64,000 nucleotides of DNA. It comes from Bostrychus sinensis. Its lineage: Eukaryota; Chordata; Actinopteri; Gobiiformes; Eleotridae. The stretch covers positions 23,029,500 through 23,093,499 of the forward strand of contig CM036250.1 in the NCBI GenBank assembly GCA_020698575.1, read 5' to 3'. The notes below the pieces were generated by a model. That model worked only from the letters and a program-made list of their open reading frames with translations. It searched no databases and was not told the DNA's origin. Position numbers and translations under genes: made by a program. Of the stretch, positions 56,962-64,000 are shown piece by piece; positions within the stretch are counted from its first letter, which is position 1, and each line of letters starts with the position of its first letter.

Positions 56962-59900
56962 CTGGCACCAGTGGCTGTGTGAAAATTGGCTGCATGAAAA
57001 ATAACAATGCCTGTTCTCTAAGTAACAGAAATCCCCGGATAATTCAAAATGGCTTGTTTTAAGCAAAAAAAAATAAAAAGAAGAGTATTCATTTAGCATT
57101 ACATTTTGCTATTTCCTCTTCAACATTCAGTATACTTTTATGGACATGTGCAGAGGAGAGATAGTGAATCTACTGGTGTTAAGATGCTGATGATACCGTA
57201 GATGCTTCCAGACAGGAGGCCTAGAGGAAGAGATTTAAGGATCTAAGGTGAAAGAGGACATTTAAGTTAGGTGGTGTGGGAGAAGAGTTGTGCCCATTTT
57301 GTCTTCTTTTTATTTTTTATTTATTTTATTTATTTATTTAAAAGGGACGATGCACATTAATGAACACCAGTAAAAAAATACATGTGTAAATGCGCCGAAG
57401 TTAGCGTACAGCTAATTTTCATTCGTAGTCCCTTGACATTTAAGACAGGACAAGACAAACAACAATTAAACAAAATTCAACAAGTCATAAAAATTTCACA
57501 TTCCACAGGATCTAAAGTGCCTATTTATAAAGTGCATATGTGGTTAAAGTGCACACAGTAATTTTAAAGTGCTGTAGTTCTCTCATAAATATAAAGTTAA
57601 TTTCGTTTAAAGCCAGTTCGATCCACATGTGTTGGTCGTCTCCTGCCGCTCAGAGATGACCAAGACACTGGAGTTTACAGAGTGCCCTCGGGTCCTAAAA
57701 CATACATACATATATACATATTTACTGTACATAACAGTGACAGTAAGAAACAGCAACAGTATAGATTGCAGGGTGAATGTATGCGGTGCATGCCTACATA
57801 CGTATATGTATGCATGCACCGCTCAACAACAACAGTAAAATATGAGTCTGTTCAGACAATCATGGTACATGCTATATACGTATATGTATCATGTAACATG
57901 AGGTCAATGCCTCAGCTTGACAAAATGTTCACTCCTGCCCACGATATCTCATCCACGATCAGGTGCCATAATGAAGACATAAGCTGTGACATTCGACAAG
58001 TGGTCATAATGGTATGTCTGATTGGTGTATAAGCTAACAAAATTATTTATTGTTAGTTAATGTTTGACCTCTTCAATAGGTGGCCATTAAATCTATTCGC
58101 AAGGAGCACATCACCGACGACCTGGACAGGATTCACATCCAGAGAGAGATTGAGATCACGTCTTCCCTGCGGCACTCAAACATCATACGCTTCCACGAAG
58201 GTAAGGTTACAGTACGAGCAGGCACACGCACACAATAGCACTGACTATCTAAGGCTAAAAACATTTACACCTTCAAAAACAGGACAGACAAAAAGAAAGT
58301 TGCTTGTCATGAAGATTTGCAATTGAATGAGGTCATAAATGTTTACCATTACTGCTATTGCTACAAATACTATGGCTACTTCTAGTAATAATATACTACT
58401 ATTACTACTACTACTATTTTTATATATAATATTTTGCCACTGAGGTAAAAAAAAAAAAAAAAATAGAAAAAAAATCTAGTAAATATAGTATCTGGAAAAT
58501 AAAAAGCCCTTGAACACAAACAAAAACAAAAGTGAATACTACATAAAAGAGTAAAGTGAATGTATAGACGCCATTAGCCATCAGTAGTGCAGACAGCTCA
58601 TTGAGCTCACCAAGCATCCAGTCAATTAATTATGAATAGCCCAAGCCTATTTTCATTCTCTGGCTTCCTCACATCATCCAAGTACATGCATTTGCTAGAT
58701 GATTTGGTGATTCTAATAAGCCCGAAGTGAAATGAGAGTGAATGGTTGTCTGTCAATGTATGTGTCAGAGCTGCAAATATCTGGCCATTGTCTAGGTTTC
58801 CGCCAAAGGGTATAGTTGCTGGGATGGGCTCCAACAGAATGTAAATATATGACCCGAGAATTGCTTTTCTTTATTATAATAATCTCTATTTGAATCTAAT
58901 TGTGGAATGTGTGTCCTTGTGCAGTGTTTGAGAGCAGGGACAAGATTGTGATTGTGATGGAGTACGCCAGTAGAGGGGAGCTGTACGATTATATCCAGGA
59001 GAGGAGAAGAGTGCCAGAGATGGAGGCCCGGACCATCTTCAGACAAATCACATCTGCGGTCCACTACCTTCACAAGGTTTAGTAGAGTACACACAAGCAG
59101 TACTGTGCCAACATATTAGATCGTTTTTAAGAATCGCTATGAACAAAGAAAAAAATACTCAAAATTGCAAGAAAAATCAAAACCAGAAGCAGTCGAAGTG
59201 CATAGACCATAGAGGCCAAGACACTGGTCTCTAAGTGGTAAAGATATAGTACCCAGACCTGAACTCTAACGCAAAGATATTCTAGTTCAGGGATAAATGC
59301 TATTTCCATTGAGCCACAAAACCCTATCTTACAATGGTAAAAAAGCTACTAAAACTAATCATTAGTTCTTTTAGTTGGTTTTGTAGGTCTGTACTGAATT
59401 CTTTAAAACACTGCTGGATCTTCAGGATCTAACCACTGATCTCCACACCAAACATTAATAATTTTGTCCTTTTACCCATTACTGAACTTTCCTGAAAATT
59501 TCATAACAAAAATTTTAAAAAGTGCATTCATTAAAGCACTTTTAATTAACAGCATTTTAAAACACCTCACTATAACCTTTACCCAGCATTGTGCATACTG
59601 TATGAAGAGACACAGTTTTCCTGTCACATGACTTTAAACTGCTTGGAATGAAGTAAGGAGCTTCGAGGCACGTGCTGAATCAAGCAAATACAGTAAATCC
59701 ACTAAATCCTAATCCTGCAGCAAAACTTGACTTGTTCTCAGATCTCTCTGGGTTAAGAACGCATTAAGAGCTGATTGTTTTGTACAGTCGCACACTGACA
59801 CATTTAACCATACACAGCCCAATGCAGTACAGAAACGCAGTCATCATAAGAAACACAGTCATCATTGTTTGGCTGTTTTTATTGCTCTGCACATAAATTA

Positions 59901-62900
59901 AACATAATCAACCACAACAGGAATTAATTTCCAATCCTATTAAAATGTGACAGAAAATGGGTTTGTTTTTTAGCAAATACAGTGCTGTTGTGCAAGTGAG
60001 GTATGAACAACTGCTGTTAGCTAAAAGTGCTTTAATAGGTACGGAATTATATATGTAGTTTTTTGTTTGTTTGTTTTTGTTTGTTTTTTTGGCATGGATC
60101 CAGATTACTGTTTAGATCTGAGAGTGTTTTAAGGGATTTTGTATCATTTTGAGATATGGGCCGAAGATACTCTCACTAAAAGATGATTAGTTTTAGGAGA
60201 AGCATTACTTATGTGAAATATGAGGGTTTTTAATTTGACTGTGGAGTTTGAGTCCAGGTTTGGGGACTATAATTTTACCATTGTGAGATCATCATAGTCT
60301 TTTTAAAAACCTGCCTTTTGCTCAGTATTTTGGTTTTAGCTTCAGTAACTTTCCAACAGACGGCCCAAGCCCCTCAAATGTCCAAAAATAGAAACATAAC
60401 TCAGCCTTCTCTGAATTATTGAATGTGCTGCTGAGGTATGCAGGGCACACAATCTTTTTTTGAAGTTTCAAGGGAAGATAAAAAGATGTTGGTTTGGCTT
60501 TCATAATGTACACAAAAGAGTGTTTTAGGTCCTGTTTACTTTCCTCGACCATGCTATATTGGATGTAATTAGTGGAAGAAAAGAGGTCATTGTGGCTTGT
60601 TAGCTGGAGATTTTCTGAGCAACTGACAGAAATGTTTAAAGTTCGCTTCCTGTGTGGCCTCACTGTTGCTCTCATCTATGTTTATCAGTCTGGTCTCATA
60701 AATTACTAGGGATGAATGATTTGGAGGAAAAAAATCAAACCAATATTGTCATTGCCCTTGGTTAGGCTATTATTTTTCTTCTGTACATGTATCAGCATAC
60801 GAAAATACCCAAAATTGCAAAAAGCTAAGAAAAAACAAAACTAGTTGCATTTAGAGAGTTGCAGTGAGATAGGGCCAAGGTACTGGCCCTATCTCACAAT
60901 GGTAATCACATAGTGGGCAGATCATTTAGGTGGCACGGTGGCTAGCACTATTGCCTCATAGCATGAAGGTCCCAGGTTTGATTCCCAGACCAGGGCCTTT
61001 TTTGTGTGGAATCTGCCTGTTCTCCCCGTGTTTGGGTGGGCTTCAACCTAAAACATGCACAAATACGCTAATCCCCCAGCTAGGTACTCCTGACCAGAAT
61101 CCTGGCTCTAGATCTGGAGAAGGGTCCCCGGGCGCCATGCAGTGGGCATCCCATGCTCTTCTCAGGTTGCCCCAGCGGCATTGAAGGAAGCATCAAATAC
61201 AGACATATACAGACATACAACATATTTCCCTACAAGGACAATAAAGTATGCCTTGCTTTACCTTAGTTCAGTGCTCTTTCCATTCAACCATAAAACTTTT
61301 TGGTAAAAAAATCTTGTGTACAAATCATAAACAAATGTTCATACCAAAAATCAAAATGTTGTTTTTGCTGTTTCTTCCTGTGTGCAAAAAATTACTAAAC
61401 ATGGTGTACTTTAAAAACAATATATCCAGTACAAAACATGGATATACATAAACCTACAAATCTCTGCTCTTATTTGTAGAACGGTGTTGTTCATCGAGAC
61501 CTCAAGCTGGAAAACATCCTTTTAGACCAAGATTTAAATGTAAAGGTAAGAATGCACGCCTTCCTTTACTGACCCCTTGTGGCTGGAGTTTGTATCTTTG
61601 GTGGAGGTAGCAATGACTGATCTATATTGGTTTGTACTGGTTTACCATTTTGAGTTCTGTTGCTAACAATACAGTAAAAATAGCCCTATCTTGCAATGGC
61701 ACAGAATTCTAAGTGTAATCAAAAGCCTTTTAAATTATCCTGCTATTAGACTAACAAGCCAACAAACAATAGCAAAAACATAACCTTGATGATAATGGTA
61801 ATAAGTAAATGCTACCCCTACATTTCTCATTTAATTACCTATATTAAATAGTGAGATGTATGTTTTGTTAATTGCTGTTGGTTGAAGATAGTGTACAGCT
61901 CTCATAGAGACTTTTTTTTAGCACACTTTTTTTTTTTTTTTTGAAGCAGAACCACCACACAGTCATAGTGCCAACTTTGAAAAAAAAATCCTGCAGGTTG
62001 TTTGCCTTATTAGGATATCACTTTACTTATACAAGAGCAATGCACGCTCAAGGGGGAATGCAAGGAATCTAGCGGCAAGTGTGCCAATCTTAATAAAAGT
62101 ATGTCTACACAAAAAAAAAAAAAAAAAAACACTAACCATACCCCTCATTCACTTTCACCACATTGGTGTTTCATAGCAAATGTTGCAAAAAATGTCTAAG
62201 ATGTATGCAAGTTCAAAGTTTCTTGACAGACTTTGTATATTTGGGGTAAACAGTTCAAGATGCATCACCAATTTTTTCAGTCATCTCTAAAAAAATGACA
62301 CTCTGAGACTTCAGCTGGGCTTTATTTTGAAGCTTTTTCTTGACAGAGAGTAGGGACTGAAACATGAAGATATAAGAGAGAGGAAGAAAGCTTTTTTTAA
62401 CTTAAACATTTCATATAACTTACAAAGTGACCTTAGTATACTGTACTTAAATAATGCATTTTAGCAGAAGTATATATTCGAGTAGTGGTCATTTAGTCCG
62501 ATTGGCTATAAACGTTGTCTTTTCTTAAAATAACCTTAATATACCTGTACAAATTTTGGACATCTGTCTGAAAATAGTGCATAGTGGCAAAGTGGATCGT
62601 GCTCCTGGCTTGCAGCAAGAAGGTTGGGGGTTTGATCCTCTAGGTGGACAACGCACAATGTTACTGTGTGTTGTTTCCAGGTACGAGTACACTAGCTTCC
62701 TCCCACAATCCAGTAACATGAATACGTGAATTGATGATAATAATAATAATGCATCAGCCAACCAAGGACTAAAACTGGATTAAACTGACTAAACCTAACT
62801 GTTAAATACTCCTTTGTACCACCAGATAAGAACCACCGCTCTAAGGTAAACAATGCTCAATGCAATTGTCTGTTTATAACTTTTCTGTTGTATGGAAACA

Positions 62901-64000
62901 AAGTTGACAAGTGGTTTATATTTAACACCTGAGAGTGTGTCAATGAATATCTTAATAACCTCTTCAGAGATATTAAATAGTGTGTGTGCTTTTGGATAAC
63001 ACAGCTTCAAGTGAGTGATTGTTCCGTTACGTGAGCGTTTATCCCCTCTCTCTTTATTTCATGCTCACACTTCCACTGGCAAAGGTTTTCAATAGCTATT
63101 TTTAGCTCTTTTTAAAGGGAACAAACATACTTTGTTTTCCTCTTTGAGAATAATTTGAATTATGTGGTCAATGTAATGGAATTTTCTTGGATGACTGCAC
63201 ATGATCTAAAGCAGTTGGATCTCAGACCTTGCAGGTAAAGTACACAAAGTACAAATTCACAAACCTATATTGAAGCTAAAATAAGGAATGGTCCAAATAA
63301 AAATATAACTCCAATTTAAAAAACTGGGACATTATAAAATGTAAATAAAAACAGAATGCAATACAAACCTCATATACCACATATAACCCGTCAGGTTTAA
63401 AACTGAGAAATTTTACTGTTTTAAGAAATATAATATCACTATTTGAACATGACAGCAGCAATACATTGGACAGTTGAGACAAAGCAACAAATGGCTGGAA
63501 AAAACATTTTTGTCTGGGCATAAAAGGAGCATTTAGAGATGCAGAGTCTGTATTAGTATTGGATGTATTGGTTGCTTGTGATCTTCAGGTAATCAAGCAA
63601 CACCGCATTAAAGACAGACATTATTCTGTACTGGAAATTACTGCATGGATCAAGAACACTTCCAAAAGTCAAATTTCGAGAGACCTCAGCCAAGGCCCTG
63701 ATTCTATCTTGCAATGGTAAAGATATAGTGCCCAGACCTTGACTCAAACTTGATTCTAGGTCAAATGCTCTTTCTATTGAGCCACAAAACCCTTATATCT
63801 CACAGTGGTAATATACTGTGTCTACTAAAACTAATCATTTTTCACACCTTTGTAAAACTTATGCACTGTACTGTATGTTTTAAAAAAAAAAAAAAACATT
63901 TGTCTTTGTCTTTTGTTTTGCAGCTGGCTGACTTTGGCCTTTCAAATCATTTCCAAAAGGGCGCTCTCCTGCAGACATACTGTGGAAGTCCTCTTTATGC
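51030..64000 (+). CDS. NUAK-family (nuak1-like) serine/threonine kinase, 5' half
   Basis: AMPK-related kinase activated by LKB1, acting in adhesion and myosin-phosphatase signalling in characterised members. Coding exons seen: 51030-51323, 58080-58200, 58925-59076, 61480-61545, 63924-64000 (continues past the window). Domain order: a poorly conserved N terminus of about 60 residues; HHHKHNLKHRYEV, diagnostic of NUAK1/2; P-loop GKGTYGKV; catalytic lysine in VAIKSIRK; hinge MEYASRGELYDYI; HRDLKLEN catalytic loop; DFG (LADFGLSN); and the LKB1-target threonine of LLQTYCGSPLYA at codon 63975-63977. All junctions are in frame. GELYDYI and NGVVHRDL favour NUAK1 over NUAK2. The helix C region (HITDDLDRIHIQREIEITSS) and SNHFQKGALL diverge from both, so the exact paralogue is open. 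ATG 51030 is the first start in frame; ATG 51063 is an alternative. Confidence 0.88.
51381..52193. mobile_element. hAT-like element (CAGGGGTGTCCAAA ends), outer of a nest
   Basis: The left end CAGGGGTGTCCAAATTTC and the inverted right end TTTGGACATGTCTG bound 813 bp, of which 376 plus one 8-bp duplication are a later insertion. Subterminal text GGGCCACACTTTGGACATG is typical of this fish family. Flanks (G)CCTAGTTA and GCCTAGTA are near-identical. It lies 58 bases after the first NUAK coding exon. Confidence 0.75.
51450..51825. mobile_element. hAT-like MITE (TAGGGTGACCAG ends), inner insertion
   Basis: Inverted ends TAGGGTGACCAGAT and ATCTGGTCACCCTA (written in place) bound 376 bp. The target duplication TTCAAGGG is perfect at 51442-51449 and 51826-51833. 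It interrupts the element at 51381-52193. Confidence 0.88.
54322..55665. mobile_element. hAT-like element (AGAGATCGACC ends), 1.34 kb
   Basis: The left end CAGAGATCGACCAGTATATC and the right end ATATCGGTCGACCTCTA are inverted repeats. The 8-bp flank GTAAACAC is repeated exactly at 54314-54321 and 55666-55673. Near the left end, GGTCGGCCGATATATTGG is repeated in tandem. The interior holds only short, unremarkable frames. It lies in the first NUAK intron. Confidence 0.87.
56880..56958 (+). repeat. (AT)n microsatellite
   Basis: About 79 bases of uninterrupted AT dinucleotide in the first NUAK intron. Length is probably polymorphic. Confidence 0.95.
57320..57620. repeat. Interspersed repeat (GGGACGATGCACATTAATGAAC)
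   Basis: A TTTATTTATTT-rich start leads into AAAGGGACGATGCACATTAA and GAACACCAGTAAAAAAATAC. This is a motif I recognise as widespread in fish genomes, though I cannot name its class. It lies in the first NUAK intron. Confidence 0.4.
57783..57822. other. Near-perfect 18-bp-stem hairpin
   Basis: GCGGTGCATGCCTACATA, loop CGTA, TATGTATGCATGCACCGC: 17 of 18 positions pair. A looser related inverted sequence (TACATGCTATATACGT / ATATGTATCATGTA) lies 45 bases further on, at about 57866-57895. It lies 258 bases before NUAK exon 2. It could be a transposon end, a palindromic MITE core or a structured RNA; no function is assigned. Confidence 0.6.
58640..58850 (+). repeat. SINE-body fragment
   Basis: CTGGCTTCCTCACATCATCC, GAGAGTGAATGGTTGTCTGT and TAGTTGCTGGGATGGGCTCC are the same body phrases as at 16015-16260. 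The tRNA-like head is missing. It lies in NUAK intron 2. Confidence 0.5.
59190..59325 (-). repeat. tRNA-derived SINE-like repeat (TTTTGTGGCTCAATGG head)
   Basis: On the minus strand the unit begins TTTTGTGGCTCAATGGAAAT, an A-box-like head. A GAGTTCAGGTCTGG segment (weak B box) and ACTATATCTTTACCACTTAG follow. Copies or fragments lie at about 60840-60910, 61265-61300 and 63683-63795. All are within NUAK introns. Confidence 0.55.
60929..61262 (+). repeat. tRNA-derived SINE
   Basis: GGTGGCACGGTGGCTAGCAC (A-box-like) and GGTTTGATTCCCAG (B box) head a body with CTGCCTGTTCTCCCCGTGTT. It ends AAGGACAATAAAGTATGCCT. This is the classic fish SINE layout of Pol III promoter, body and short 3' repeat. 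It lies in NUAK intron 3. Confidence 0.8.
62577..62760 (+). repeat. tRNA-derived SINE, diverged
   Basis: GTGGCAAAGTGGATCGTGCT and GGGGGTTTGATCCTCTAGG are A- and B-box-like. TTCCTCCCACAATCCAGTAA follows. It is a shorter, older relative of the 60929 copy, in NUAK intron 4. Confidence 0.65.
63304..63795. mobile_element. Partial AAAAACTGGGAC element joined to a SINE copy
   Basis: AACTCCAATTTAAAAAACTG, then ATGTAAATAAAAACAGAATG and TTATTCTGTACTGGAAATTA, match the left end and interior of the element at 7653-8280. The matching right end is absent. At about 63683 the sequence changes to the minus-strand SINE family seen at 59190. Confidence 0.55.

Noticed and set aside
57607..58032. Frames around the 57.78-kb hairpin that might encode a small protein
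   Set aside because: The frames are dominated by TATA/CATA-type repeats (YIYTYL, YVYVCMH) and lack family resemblance. The DNA structure is the more credible signal.
60929..61262. Functional tRNA gene
   Set aside because: A and B boxes are present, but the rest does not fold as a cloverleaf and is followed by a SINE body. It is a tRNA-derived SINE.

Overview
This window reads as a stretch of teleost fish nuclear genome. It is AT-rich and built of many short exons with GT/AG introns. It is packed with repeat types typical of fish: Tc1-like transposons, hAT-like elements with 8-bp target duplications, tRNA-derived SINEs and (AT)n tracts. I see no bacterial, viral or organellar features. Exon boundaries below come from reading frame, splice dinucleotides and recalled vertebrate protein families. 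No alignment or expression data were available.

Layout, left to right. (1) 346-560 (+): last coding exon of p4htm, a transmembrane prolyl 4-hydroxylase. (2) 2644-18244 (+): complete slc6a8, the Na+/Cl- dependent creatine transporter, 14 coding exons and 683 residues, with a GC-rich CCAAT/GC-box promoter just upstream. (3) 21661-38059 (-): slc26a6-type anion exchanger, 19 coding exons and 770 residues. It lies tail-to-tail with slc6a8, and the two poly(A) signals overlap near 19.57-19.62 kb. (4) 42055-50079 (+): complete kbtbd12 (BTB-BACK-kelch), nine coding exons and 616 residues. (5) 51030 to the window end (+): 5' half of a NUAK-family (AMPK-related) kinase, covering the kinase domain as far as the LKB1 target threonine.

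The genes do not form an operon or pathway. Their order is chromosomal neighbourhood: P4HTM and SLC26A6 also lie in the same human band (3p21.31). Two are epithelial or muscle membrane transporters, one is a probable E3-ligase adaptor and one is a signalling kinase.

The rest is introns and intergenic DNA shaped by mobile elements. Several insertions can be delimited to the base from their target duplications, including a three-level nest in kbtbd12 intron 3 and a two-level nest in the first nuak intron. Two damaged Tc1 copies sit in slc26a6 introns, and one separates the tiny last coding exon from the rest of the gene. The most unusual non-coding signals are a hammerhead-ribozyme-like core at 47.88-47.91 kb, a near-perfect 40-nt hairpin at 57.78 kb, a 90-bp tandem duplication at 47.23 kb, and a long-inverted-repeat element at 12.5-14.0 kb. 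I found no convincing previously undescribed gene system.
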